This document shows, one piece after another, positions 52,801-63,433 of a stretch of DNA of 64,000 bases. The DNA is from Oegoconia quadripuncta (lineage: Eukaryota; Arthropoda; Insecta; Lepidoptera; Autostichidae), in NCBI GenBank assembly GCA_949316235.1, contig OX438759.1, positions 11,321,618 through 11,385,617 of the forward strand, given 5' to 3'. A program made the position numbers and the translations under genes. The first letter of the stretch is position 1. Each line of letters opens with the position of its first letter. Under the pieces are notes generated by a model. That model ran no database searches. It saw nothing but the letters and a program-made list of their open reading frames with translations, and was not told where the DNA came from.

Positions 52801-54688
52801 TCTACAGATCCCAAGGCTACCTCTCTGCCAACTTTCAATACCAAAATTGGTTCAGAGGTTTAGTTAGTAACAGATGAACAGAGTTGTTAGTATTGATTGC
52901 TAATAAACCTTTCATTTCATCTCTTTGCATTGCGTTATGGAGACCTTGGATTCAATCAATCAATCTCAGCTCACATCCACCCACTGTTAGGTATAGGTCT
53001 CTTTTCCATTACAGCAAATTGAACCTTGGATAAGTATCAAAATTTATTTTATCCCTTTCACTGCTAACATTGTGAACACTTTCTTTAAAAGCTATAATTG
53101 AATATAAAGGTGATAAAACAAAACTATTCCCAGCCAGCCCAGCTCATTGTTTGTCAAACGAACCTAGGATATTTATATATCAGTATACTATGCATATATC
53201 CTGCTGTTGCTAAACACAAAAAAAAATAAAAAATGTATTATTCCAAATTAGGGTTGGGCAAAGACAATTTTATAGTAGGATAAGTGGCAACTAAAAGTTT
53301 AGAACAACATTTCATTAAAACCTGATTAAACTGAATCTTTTCAATTGTAACCGCCTCCGTGGCTCAATGTAAACAACACTGAGTTTACGATTCGGAGGTC
53401 GCGGGTTCGATCCCCAGCGGGGTACATGTTTAAGTACTCGGTTTGGTTGGTGGTAGGGCATATTAAAATTTCTAATATATCTAATCTTATCTTAGGGCAT
53501 ATCTAAATCTGCCGCCAAGCAGCATTGTTAATAGCATTGTTGTGTTCCGGTTGTCAGAGATAAGATAGCCAGTCCCCCAAATGTGTTGGGGTTTCCGGGT
53601 TCAACCTCATCTTCACTTAACATCAGGTGTGATTGAGGTCAAGTACGAACTTGTCGTGCATAAAAAAAAAAAAAAAAAAACACTGTTTTGTGATGACAAA
53701 ACTCATCAACAGTAAGTACTAGGCAGATTGTTTCCACAGAGATAATACTTCTACTACATAGGTTGAGATTATCTAGGGCCAGTACACATATGCCAATTTT
53801 CTTTATATTTGAGACTGCACAGGGTGAACCTTTTTAATTTATTAAGCCAGCAGTGAAAGTGTTAAGTGCTACTTAGTATTAGGATCAAAAAATTTTTGTT
53901 TTTAAATTGTAGCCCGAACTTACTCTTGGAGCATATTCCAAATACTGATGACCATTGGAAAAGTTACTTAGAAAACGAAAAGAATTATCTTGCAGCACAT
54001 AGACACCCTGATGGTTTGTACGTAAATTATCTATTTGTTTCTTGTAGATACATGTCCAAAAATCTGTGCATATAAACTTCATTGTATCCAACTCATCTTT
54101 GAACCGCGGCCATTCCCTTGTCAATCTCTCCATGATTTTGTAACCAGCTGCAAACCCTATATACTCAACAACAGATAAGTCCACATCCTGAAAATGATAA
54201 TATTATGTAACTAGAATCATTTCTTCACCTCAACATTTATAAGAAATAAGGAGTTGTGGAAAGATTGACTCGCAGCACAAATTGAAGCCTTCTAATAAGA
54301 TTTATCTAGAGCCTAGTGTGGTATATCACTCGAGGATAAGGTTCTTAGGGAGAGCAGTTGGTATTCAGTTAAGATAGCAGGCAAATCCGATAAGTACTGT
54401 TGTTTAAGTTAATAGGCGAAAGCAAGCTTTGGGTGTTTTGTTACATAGAACAACTTCTATCCTCAAGAGTGAAAATTTACTTTCTGCAGATTACAGACAA
54501 TTAGCAACGGACAGAAAACAAAAATGTTAGCCAATTAAATTCTTTACTTTTTGGCAGCTCTTCGATTTTGACAACAATTTTAGTCTAAATGTAATGTTTA
54601 CCTTCTTGTCAATAATGTCTTTTGATTGCTCCAAGGCATAATTAATAATTTCAGAATGCAATAATTCAAACACAATATCGTCAGCCAT
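49875..54688 (-). CDS. TRAPPC6B: Trafficking protein particle complex subunit 6B (TRAPPC6B), 3 exons
   Basis: Exons in transcript order are 54688-54602, 54187-53924 and 50000-49875; all junctions are phase 0 and GT-AG. The product is 158 aa, the same length as human TRAPPC6B. Motifs: MADDIVFELLHSEI at the start, YIGFAAGYKIMERLT (about 37-51), RFKDELDTMKFICTDFW, KKQIDNLRTNHQGVYVLQD (about 76-94), YVAYTCGLIRGGLANL (from 118) and MPSCKFHIHV at the end. Family role: a small adaptin-like subunit of the TRAPP tethering complexes, which act as Rab GEFs in ER-Golgi and Golgi traffic. Its 3' end meets the COX7A-like gene and its 5' end faces ADAT2. Confidence 0.96.
50151..50421. repeat. Near-perfect foldback MITE (271 bp)
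   Basis: Arms of about 110 bp start TATACAGGGTGTAACGGTTA and are matched inverted to 50421. The match includes GGGGGCAACTTCGAAATCGC, then AAAAAAAATCAGCTG. The loop of about 40 bp is around 50265-50300. Mariner-type CAG ends next to TA. Lies in TRAPPC6B intron 2. Confidence 0.9.
50905..51235. repeat. Diverged foldback with two perfect central palindromes
   Basis: The outer arms CGTAACACTG (about 50919) and CAGTGTTACG (about 51228) are inverted. At the centre are a 26-bp palindrome at 51032-51057 and a 22-bp palindrome at 51061-51082, both centred on GTTAAC and only 3 bp apart. No coding. In TRAPPC6B intron 2. Confidence 0.7.
51485..51797 (-). repeat. SINE family 1, copy 4 (full head)
   Basis: Runs from TTTTTTTTGATGCACACCGG (3' end) to CATTGACCCATGGAGGCGG (5' end, A box side). 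The B box complement GGGGATCGAACCCGCGACC is at 51736. In TRAPPC6B intron 2. Confidence 0.85.
51872..52066. repeat. MITE family 3, copy 2
   Basis: Matches 25378-25580: GAGGGCGGAGTGCGAGTTTTG at the left, CGCCTCTAGCGGATAGTTTG in the middle and CTCACTTCGCACAC at the right. Confidence 0.75.
52109..52195 (+). repeat. 3' fragment of SINE family 2
   Basis: AAATATTTGTGTCATATCAAGC, GTGGAACTAAACGCGCTGTG and ATATTTATT match the tail of the copy at 33499. Confidence 0.55.
53349..53682 (+). repeat. SINE family 1, copy 5 (full length)
   Basis: The best copy: A box side CCGCCTCCGTGGCTCAATG, B box GGGTTCGATCCCCAGCGGGG, body as in the other copies with a small insertion near 53470-53500, and a poly(A) tail of 18 A at 53662-53679. 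In TRAPPC6B intron 2. Confidence 0.9.
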
Positions 54689-54859
54689 AGATAAAATTAT
54701 AACGTATTAGTGCATAAATTATAATACTCCGTGAGAGTAAGCAGGTATTAAAACTTTGGTTCGTCGAATCGAATTTCCGAGTGTTATGATCACGCAGCAG
54801 TAGGCGAGTACACAGATTACTCAGATAATGTCTAATGGCGAGTATGTTTCTTGTTTTTT

Positions 54860-55660
54860 TTTTTTTTCGTTTTATTCTCTCCTCTCGGAGAAGGTAAAGG
54901 CCCATAAAAGCCATGTCTTATTTCGTCATAAGTCACTCAGTCAAAATAATAAATCCATGGTCAAAACAAGTAATTCGTCGTATATAGAGTCCAGTGACTT
55001 AGTGAAGTTACATTTTTCTTTATAATTTGTGCATTCTAACTTTTGAAGCTTTAATAATGGCAGAATATTGTGCAGCGAACGTTAGTGATGGTGTACAAGT
55101 GAAGGGAAATGCGTAACGAAGCTTTCGGATTCCCACAAGAAGCCGCCAAAATCTTTTGTAAAGCATTCTGCCACTTTACTGAAGAATGACTTGACCATGA
55201 CTAGACTCTGTATATGCCATGCCAAGTATACGACGAAGTAGTTGTTTTGATTGAGACTGGTGTCAATTCTGATGTACAACGAACTAACTAAATTAAAAGC
55301 AGATACATCCTTTTCTAACACTATTAACATGAAAGGGACGACTATAAATTAAGTCCTGTCAAATTAAGTTAAGAGCTGTCAAAACAAGTCGCTCCATAGT
55401 ATTTTAATCGTGACGTCGCTAGGTGTACACCTAATATTGTTATATATATATTGAAGTGCTTGTTTTGATCCTTTTACTTAATTTGACAGGACTTAATTAT
55501 ATGTCGTCCTTTTCATGTATTTGTGGTTAGAAAAGGATACATATAATTTTTTAGTTTAGTTCGTTGTACATCCGAATCGAGACCAGACTAATAAATTGAA
55601 GAAATAAGACATGGCTGTATGGGCCTTTGCCTTCTCCGATAGGATGGAATAAAACAAAAA
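54860..55660. repeat. Foldback element between TRAPPC6B and ADAT2
   Basis: The outer arms at 54866-54925 (CGTTTTATTCTCTCC, CGGAGAAGGTAAAGGCCC) and 55605-55660 (GGGCCTTTGCCTTCTCCG, GGAATAAAAC) are inverted. The inner arms are at 55258-55365 and 55475-55590 (GTACAACGAACTAACTAAA; ATCCTTTTCTAAC; TTAAGTCCTGTCAAATTAAG), also inverted, with MITE-family-5-like ends. A further copy of the CTCGGAGAAGGC motif begins at the right edge of the window (63985). It occupies most of the divergent promoter interval. Confidence 0.7.
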
Positions 55661-55770
55661 AAAAAAATACCTCTAGCGACTAGCGAGGAGTGCAGTAATA
55701 GTGTTCTGTGGAGGAGTGAGAGAGTGGGAACTTTACATGGAACTGAAACTGATGGAACTTTAGAAGAAAA

Positions 55771-56259
55771 ATGGTTGAATTCATGAAGAGAGCGCTTGAA
55801 TTGGCCTCAGAAGCTTTATTAATCCAAGAAGTGCCAGTTGGATGTGTATTTACCATCAACAACAGTATTATTGCAGAATCCAGAAACAGTGTAAATAATA
55901 CTCATAATCCGACTAGACATGCAGAAATTAACTGTATTGATTATGTCATAGAATATTGTAGAACTAACAATCTTGACTACCAACCTTATTGTAAGAACAT
56001 TTGTGTTTATGTTACAGTAGAACCATGTATAATGTGTGCTGCAGCCCTAAGTAATTTAAATATAAGAGAAGTCCACTATGGATGTGCTAATGATAGGTTT
56101 GGTGGTAAAACGGTATTAGATATGAGCAACTTTTATGAATTTAATTATGTGTTACATGGAAATTTATGTGCAGATGAAGCAATGGATTTACTGAAACAAT
56201 TTTACAAAGGAACTAATCCAAATGCTCCAGAGTCAAAAGCTAAGAAGAAAAAGGAATGA
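55771..56259 (+). CDS. ADAT2: tRNA-specific adenosine deaminase 2 (ADAT2), single exon
   Basis: 162 aa with no intron. Cytidine/deoxycytidylate deaminase fold: EVPVGCVFTINN (20-31), the zinc and catalytic motif TRHAEIN (His50, Glu52), and VTVEPCIMCAAAL (Cys86 and Cys89 as the other zinc ligands). Next comes VHYGCANDRFGGKTVLD (101-117) and a basic tail NAPESKAKKKKE. Family role: catalytic subunit of the ADAT2-ADAT3 enzyme that converts A34 to inosine in tRNA anticodons. ATG at 55771 is preceded by in-frame stops. Introns are normal in vertebrate ADAT2; whether the lack of introns here is ancestral to Lepidoptera or marks a retrocopy cannot be told from this window, but the frame is intact. Confidence 0.95.
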   Translation: MVEFMKRALELASEALLIQEVPVGCVFTINNSIIAESRNSVNNTHNPTRHAEINCIDYVIEYCRTNNLDYQPYCKNICVYVTVEPCIMCAAALSNLNIREVHYGCANDRFGGKTVLDMSNFYEFNYVLHGNLCADEAMDLLKQFYKGTNPNAPESKAKKKKE

Positions 56260-58525
56260 GAATAATATTTAAATAGGATATTTCATAGGTAGCAAAATTT
56301 TTACTTAGTAATAATGCTGTTGGTTGCTGGGTTGGGCAGCTTTGGAAAGATGCATCATATTATCTTCTCATCACCAATAACCACAAGGCCTGAAGAAGAA
56401 AAGCTGGAATCAGTGTCCTACCAGTGGAAATGGAAATAGGCTCGCCACATCTGTCTCAGAATAGATGACCAATGGGAAAACCAACATGAGTGTGATGCCC
56501 ACATTTATGTGTTACATGATAGATACTAGATTGTTGTTGCTCAAGGCCTGTTACTGGATATGATGTTGGTTTAAATCCTGCTCATATTTAAGATGTATAT
56601 AACCATTGAAAAGACCATCATAGTATTACTAATTTGGCCTCGAGGTTAGAGATGGTCAGCTGGATGAGGACACCTTGTCTACACCACAATGGTCTACAGT
56701 GCAGTCATGCAAATGCATGTCATTTTAGTATTTGGATTATAGGTACTTAGCATAATAATATGGCACACGTTTTCTCCACAACAAAGAGAAGCGCTCCTTT
56801 TTTACATACATGTCTCCTAGTGAGACTTGAGATAATGTATTCCGTTATGTAGTGGCATATTTTTTATCAAAATTTATTTAATATAATATTAGTATGGATG
56901 ACCATACAAATATAACCACACCTGCCATAAGGCTTCCGGAAAATTAAAATATTGTGCTATAATATAAGGTTGGATTAGGAAAAAACCAAGCCGAAAGCCC
57001 GTTATTATCTAAGAAGTTTAAGATATCTAAGGTAAAAACATTTCCATGATTTAAAAAATTTCGACTACCCGTACAAAGTGACCTCTCCAATCAGAAAAAA
57101 AAAATCGAAAATAAATAATTTACCTTTGGATAAAACTTTAATTAAGAATCATTGCTTAAGGTTTTACCTATTTTGTTACTAAAATCCCTGTAAGTGTTAT
57201 CTCATTTCCATACACACCACTTTGCTTAGTCTCACCTTCCGTGACTATCGTTGTGTAAAGAATCCTTGTTTTACTAAGGAACCATAAACCTCAGTCACAC
57301 CCTTAAGGTCCTTCAATTGCTACCCCCAACTTATTTTCTTAAATATGTACCCCACTGGGGAGCACATTCGTGACCTCCGTTTTGTAAACATTGTTTTTAC
57401 ATTGAGCCATGGTGATGGTTTAAGTGTCTTATTATTATATAAATATATAATATATAAATAAATATTTGTTGTAAAGATCCTTATTTTGTAGTTAACATAA
57501 CTATTCTACAAAACAATATTTTAAAATTCCGGAATAATAATAATAAGGGATAATTCGTCAAAATATAGGTCCTGACTCATGCAATAGAATAAATAAAATA
57601 ATTATTATTTACTTTTATGAATGTAATGTATTGTGATTAGTTAAAGAACTGCTAAACTAAAACAGTCTTAGATGGGACCGATTTGATATATTGTTACTAT
57701 TTTCTGACTGAATTACTTGAATGAATATAATACCGTTTCAAAAACAGAGAGCTCTGAATTTCATTTAGTAAATCCATCAAATAGGCCACCACTTGTCAAA
57801 AAAACATTACCACTCACTATATATAAAGCTTTTATTTTATAAAATTATATTAAATAATATGCCAACGAGATAGGATGTTTTTAAAAAACCAGAGTGAGAT
57901 TCAATCACAAAAAATAATTTTAATCTCTTTCAATAACTTGGAATGTAGTCTTAGTACACTTTCGTTACCGTAAACTGCTAGAAATGTTCTGTGGTTAAGT
58001 GACTGGCGAGAATAAGTGCTAAGTGGCGCCGTTTCAAGAATAATAATAAATGGAATCGTCACAACAGCTATTTTTAACCGACTTCAAAAAAGAGAGGGTT
58101 CTCAATTCGCCCGTTTTATGCATTTTTTGAATAACATTATTTTCATACATAAAGTCATATACAGGTTATTTTGTAATTATTAAACATATTATCTTAAAAA
58201 TCTAATTCAAAATGATTCTCTAGTTTATGAGGATTCCTCATAATGCGGAAGTTCTCTTTTTTTTTTCACGTATTCCCCAAAAATCGGAAGTGCAAAAATT
58301 CCATAAATTCTCCACATGGTTAGAGAAATCGCATCTCCTGTCCTTCTATAATTAAAGACATGTAAACATCGATCCATGTTACTGACAGTAACAAAAATAT
58401 GGACGAATTAAGTCTGAAATGAAGATTTATTTAATTTAAATCCCAATAATTTTGAACTTTATGGACGTGTGTGTACGTAGTAGATATTATAATATAGTTT
58501 TGTAGGCTCATTTTTTTGGAAAATA
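56260..58525. other. Intergenic stretch downstream of ADAT2
   Basis: No gene seen. Contains a degenerate SINE family 1 piece at about 57275-57420(-) (ATATGTACCCCACTGGGG, GTGACCTCCGTTTTG, TTGAGCCATGG) and, at 58075-58110, the start of the TTAACCGACTTCAAAAAAG...GGTTCTCAATTCG dispersed repeat. The rest is AT-rich. Confidence 0.5.
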
Positions 58526-58527
58526 TA

Positions 58528-60945
58528 CAGTGTGGCCCTCGATAAAGTGCACAAACGAAAATGGGTGAAAATAGACTATAATTTATCGACAAAAAAATTA
58601 AAAAAAAAAATCTAAAAAAATTATTGAATTAAACATTGATGGTTTAATTTTTTTAATTACATAAAACAGACTGCTTTACTAAAAAAATTATATCTCGTGA
58701 ATTAATGCGTGTATTTCGTTGAAACAAAAACAGTTATGATGGCTAAGATCAGATGAAGCCTACTAAATAAAAAAAGAAGTATAAAAAACAAATATGGAAC
58801 TAGTAAATACATTTTCTTAAAGAATTTTTGAATATTTTCGGCCCTTTTTCGATTAAATTCGATTTTATAAAATAATGTTACCCATAAACATGTATGTTTT
58901 ATAATTTATTATGAATCCTAGTCATATTAGCATTCTAATAAAAAAAAAAGCAACGTTCTACCTTTAACATAAGTTTGGCTGCGATGTGTTAAACTACAAG
59001 GGTCAGTATCGTACACGAACCGTACCGTTACTTCATCGCGCAGGTAGAGACCCTTTTTTACATTGTTTTGCCTATTGAGACAAAAGGGAACGGTGCAGGG
59101 CGGGAAGGGAGAGCTAGTGGCTTTGAAACCGGATCAAGATACAATACAAACGTTCGAGTCAGTTACTTCGGAACATTCGCTGTGATCGCTGTTAACTAAG
59201 TGTTTTTTCGAGATGCCGCGCATTACTGAGTTTACTCCGCGAGAAATCGCTGATATGCATTATTATTATGGTTTGTGTCGAGGAGTTTCAAGAGCTTCAC
59301 GTGTAGCGTACGTTGCTGCATTTCCGAACCGTCTTGCACCATCTGCGCGTAATTTTCAAGAAGTGCACAGAAGATTGTCTCATGTTGGCCTCAGAGAAAA
59401 TCGTGATCGACGCGAGCAAGCTGCCATCGTCATTGATAATGCTGTAGAAGTAGCTGTACTAAATACTGTCTTTGCTGACCCGACAATCAGTATTAGACGG
59501 CTTGCCTTGCAACATGGCATTTCGAAGACGTCGGTATGGCGCATTCTTAAGAAGGAAGGACTTCACCCATACCATTATCAGAGAGTCCAGCACCTACACG
59601 AAGATGTGGATTGGCGACCAAGGTGCGTCATGTCAACCTGGATTTTGAGGAAAATTAGGGATGATCCTACATTCCCAAGTAGAATTTTATGGATGGATGA
59701 GGCCACATTCACAAGGAACGGCATAACAAACTGCAGAAATTTGCACGAGTGGCGACATGAAAATCCTCGTCTTAAAAGGCCATCTACCTTTCAAGTACAA
59801 TTTTCAGTGAATGTGTGGGCAGCTTTAATCGATGATGTGCTAATTGGTCCTGTAGTTTTACCCAGGATTTTAGATGGGGAACGATTTTTATCGTTATTAA
59901 GAGATGATTTACCCCTATTATTAGAGGATGTAAATTTAGAAACAAGAAGGCGTATGTTTCTACAGATGGATGGCTGCCCGGCGCATTATGCCATAATTGT
60001 TCGAAATTTTCTCAATGAAAATTACCCTAATCGGTGGATTGGCCGACAAGGCCCTGTGGGATGGCCGGCGCGATCGCCAGACATGACACCGCTAGATTAC
60101 TTTTTGTGGGGTGTCATGAAGCAACGGGTGTACAGAACAACAGTTAATACGCAGGCAGAACTTCATGATAGAGTCATTCAGTGTGCGAATGATTTGCGAA
60201 ATGATCCTGGCATGATTCGCAGGGCCACACAGCAAATCTCACAGCGTGCATTTTTGTGTTTGCAGCAGCGTGGTAGCCATTTTGAAAATTTAATGCACTA
60301 ATTCTTTTATAATAAATGGGATTATTATTATGTATGTGATTTGTTTTTTTTTGTTTGCATACCTCTTTTCCTCCCTCCGCCCTCAAAAAATCAGAGAGAG
60401 TGTATTAGATCAAATAACTAAACCTAAGTGACCCTACCTGAATAAAATAAAGATTATAGCTCGGGCGTGGACCCTTAAATTAAAAGTCTTCTAAAAAAAA
60501 TTGGTTGAGCATAAGATGTTGCATTTTTTTTTTCTTGAAAGGTAACATGATAGGGATTAATAATAAATTATAAAAAAGAAATGTTTATGGGTAACATTAT
60601 GGTATAAAATCGAATTTAATCGAAAAAAGCTCTGAAAATATTCAAAAATTCTTTAAGAAAATGTATTTACTAGTTCCGTATTTGTTTTTTATACTTCTTT
60701 ATTTATTTAGTAGGCTTCATCTGATCTTAGCCATCATAACTGTTTTTGTTTCAACGAAATACACGCAATAATTCACGAGATATAATTTTTTTAGAAAAGC
60801 AGTCTGTTTTAAGTAATTAAAAAAATTAAACCATCAATGTTTAATTCAATAATTTTTTTAGATTTTTTTTTTTAATTTTTTTGTCGATAAATTATAGTCT
60901 ATTTTCACCCATTTTCGTTTGTGCACATTATCGAGGGCCACACTG
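58528..60945 (+). mobile_element. DD41D-type Tc1/mariner-superfamily element (2418 bp)
   Basis: Flanked by TA at 58526-58527 and 60946-60947. Ends are CAGTGTGGCCCTCGATAA and its complement. The inverted repeats extend for about 400 bp (58528-58930 and 60543-60945) with scattered substitutions and small indels. One intact transposase gene lies inside. Its ends and protein differ clearly from element A at 5944. Confidence 0.93.
59213..60301 (+). CDS. Transposase of the DD41D-type element
   Basis: 362 aa, open throughout. The N-terminal HTH region (about 8-60; REIADMHYYYGLCRGVSRASR) is of the insect DUF4817 type. A second HTH is at about 94-114 (RRLALQHGISKTSVWRILKK). The triad is Asp162 in LWMDEATF, Asp253 in QMDGCPAH and Asp295 in ARSPDMTPLDYFLWG. 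The last two have 41 residues between them. The C-terminus QQRGSHFENLMH resembles QEGSHFEHLIN of element A, so the two families are related. Probably functional as read. Confidence 0.92.
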   Translation: MPRITEFTPREIADMHYYYGLCRGVSRASRVAYVAAFPNRLAPSARNFQEVHRRLSHVGLRENRDRREQAAIVIDNAVEVAVLNTVFADPTISIRRLALQHGISKTSVWRILKKEGLHPYHYQRVQHLHEDVDWRPRCVMSTWILRKIRDDPTFPSRILWMDEATFTRNGITNCRNLHEWRHENPRLKRPSTFQVQFSVNVWAALIDDVLIGPVVLPRILDGERFLSLLRDDLPLLLEDVNLETRRRMFLQMDGCPAHYAIIVRNFLNENYPNRWIGRQGPVGWPARSPDMTPLDYFLWGVMKQRVYRTTVNTQAELHDRVIQCANDLRNDPGMIRRATQQISQRAFLCLQQRGSHFENLMH

Positions 60946-62369
60946 TATATAGGTAGAAGTGTCCGAGTATGAGAAAGAAAGGATTCAAGATCACGTGACG
61001 CCAAAATCCTCCTCTTAAACTGCAGTGGAACAGATTTTTTCCTTTAGGCACTATTTTGCTGTGAGAATTCTAGTGTCACAGATGTACATTTTTCGTCTTA
61101 TTCTCGCCTTAGGGTTTTTCGTTTCGGTAATGCTTGCAATCATTAAGTTTTTCGGTTAAACACTTTAGTAACTTATTAGTAATCTGTGGTTAAACTACCT
61201 ACCTGAAATATGATTTGATGTTTTTATTTTTTGTATGTCTGTCTGTGACATTATAGTGCTCAATCGTTTGAACTGATCTGTTTTTTTTTTCGAAAGCTGG
61301 CATTTCGAAAGCTGGCATTTCGAAATGATTCTTAATCATGCTTGATGGAAATCGGTTGAGTTGTTTACAAGATATTTAGTATTTGACATGTGATAATGTG
61401 AATCCCATTTTGGCAGTAAGAATTATATTATAGGAGTATAATATGTATCATTGTTATGGATTCCGTGAAATAAATAAAACAGTTGGGTTGTATATCTAGA
61501 TTGGATGAGTCTTTGTGATAAACTAAATTTTCCTGAATATCGAAATATAAACAATGTCGAACCAAATACAGTAAATAACAATAAAACATGACATTAATAT
61601 AATTTCAGATTAATGCAAAATGATACTTCAGGTAGCTTTGGTGTTAAAATAAACTGCAGAACACAAAATACTGAAAATAAAATTATATCGCGCCATTACT
61701 GAAACAAACCATGATAGTGTGTGAGTGTGAGAATCATTTCTGATGGTACAACAATTATCCAAACTTCCTATCTCATGCGCTTGTCACTATAATTATAGAT
61801 CAAAAAGCAAATTCCCTGTGAAAACATACCTCACAACTTATTATCTACAACTCTACCTTACTTGACACATTAATTTGGTTTAAAACTTATTTTAAGTCCT
61901 CATACTTAACAAGACCAACAATAACCATAAAATATGTAAGTATATCTCATATTTTCTCTTATAACTAATAAATCAATAAAATTAACACTCACCATAAAAC
62001 ATAAAAGTGAGATCTATCTTGGAATAGCACAGTACAGTACCTATACACTTTAAAACATCCCTACTGATAAAATATCCACAAGGATATCACAGAAAATTAC
62101 TATAAACCTATTTAGGAGATCTCACAATTATATTCTTAGTGTTATATAAATAATTTTGTACAATATTTAGGGTAAAAAACAGGCAAGCTCCCTAAATGCA
62201 TGCAAAACAGAAACACCATTAAGTAGTCATTTAAAACAAATACCCTTCAGATACGTGACAATGGATAGTTGATATATACACTGGTAAATCATCTCTGGTC
62301 ATTGAAAATTTAGCCAGTAATTACTAGCTTAAAGGCTCTAGCTAAATGGCTGGTAAAATTATTTATAGA
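60946..62369. other. Stretch between the DD41D element and HEXIM
   Basis: No gene seen. The right part (from about 62425 down) is the HEXIM 3' UTR. A tandem GCTGGCATTTCGAAA duplication is at 61296-61323. Confidence 0.45.
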
Positions 62370-62375
62370 TTTATT
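62370..62375 (-). promoter_or_regulatory. Polyadenylation signal of HEXIM
   Basis: TTTATT gives AATAAA on the - strand, 50 bp beyond the stop codon. Confidence 0.5.
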
Positions 62376-62425
62376 ATACCGATTTTACCCAAAAATAGTT
62401 CAGAACCATATATGAAAGCTTAAAA

Positions 62426-63433
62426 TTATGTATCACTAGGATCATGGAACCCATTGACCAACGACGATGTAGGTTCTATATCTTCTATCACACCATTTTG
62501 ATCATAGGTTCCATTATCTTGAATAACTGAACTACCATTAATTTCCCGGGTAGAATTTTCAACAGGGCTCCTACTTCGATTAGAATTGCTGCTGCTGCTC
62601 ACAGATGTCGATGAACTGTCACTTTCAGAATCTTCGCTTGATGAGCCCTGAGATCTCTTTCGTAAATGGTCATTTTCTAGGCGCAACTTTTCATTAGCCA
62701 ATTGCAGCTCAATGATTTGATCTTCTTGTTCTTTCATACGCTGCATTATGTCTATAGATGAGGCTTCATCTACAGTGCTTGACTCATCAAAGGATGTTGT
62801 CGATGTGTCTTTATCTGTTACCATGCTGTCAGTGGCGGTTGTATCTTTTTCTGTTATGTTGTCTTTATCATCTTCAATATATCTCGGCTTAATACGTTCG
62901 GTTCTTTTAATGAGATTGTCATATTTGGCTTCAAGAAGAAGATATTCCTGAATAAGTTCATTCTTTGACATGTTAGACAAGCGTTCACTTTGTGCATCCT
63001 CATACACACTGGAAAACTCTTTAGTTAAATATTCTTCCTCATCTTCAGGTAGAGAGAAAAAGTAATTGTCTTCAGAATCTACACTGAAACTAGAATCACG
63101 CGTCCGAGCGGAGGGTGTTCGCGCATGAAAGTTATTTTCTGGTTCCGGTTTATGAATTTCCATTAGAAACTGGTTATTATTGAAAGGAGCTTGAGTTTTA
63201 GCCAACACGATCGTACGGAAACGGTTATTTCTCTTTGTTTTGTCGTTTTTTCGTCTATCTTGCCAAGGAATTTTCATGAACGGTTTCAAAATTTTGCGTT
63301 TAGATTTCCCGCGCCTCCTTTTCTTTTTGATGGAACCCTCAACTTTTTGTTTCGGGCCTTCAATAACAGATGGCACACTAATAGATCGCGTCGGATCGCC
63401 ATCTTTTTTATTATCTACGTTATTTACATCCAT
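62426..63433 (-). CDS. HEXIM1: HEXIM: inhibitor of P-TEFb (7SK snRNP), single exon
   Basis: 335 aa without introns, as in other animals. Seen in order: a basic RNA-binding motif at 36-48 (KKKRRRGKSKRK), KPFMKIPWQDRRK (50-62), and the kinase-inhibiting segment APFNNNQFLMEI at 82-93, where families usually have PYNT. Next come an acidic stretch (SLPEDEEEYLTKEFSSVYED, 127-146) and a first coiled coil from NMSKNELIQEYLLLEAKYDNL (154-174). A Thr/Asp/Ser linker is at 190-228, a second coiled coil at 229-260 (EDQIIELQLANEKLRLENDH), and a serine-rich acidic tail follows. Family role: binds 7SK RNA and holds CDK9-cyclin T inactive. The product is a single HEXIM, so the symbol is by family. Start at 63433 is the first in-frame Met. 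Confidence 0.93.
   Translation of the reverse strand: MDVNNVDNKKDGDPTRSISVPSVIEGPKQKVEGSIKKKRRRGKSKRKILKPFMKIPWQDRRKNDKTKRNNRFRTIVLAKTQAPFNNNQFLMEIHKPEPENNFHARTPSARTRDSSFSVDSEDNYFFSLPEDEEEYLTKEFSSVYEDAQSERLSNMSKNELIQEYLLLEAKYDNLIKRTERIKPRYIEDDKDNITEKDTTATDSMVTDKDTSTTSFDESSTVDEASSIDIMQRMKEQEDQIIELQLANEKLRLENDHLRKRSQGSSSEDSESDSSSTSVSSSSNSNRSRSPVENSTREINGSSVIQDNGTYDQNGVIEDIEPTSSLVNGFHDPSDT

Noticed and set aside
53357..53425. tRNA gene suggested by GGGTTCGATCCCC
   Set aside because: Only the head of a SINE. There is no closed acceptor stem and the same sequence continues into the SINE body in every copy.
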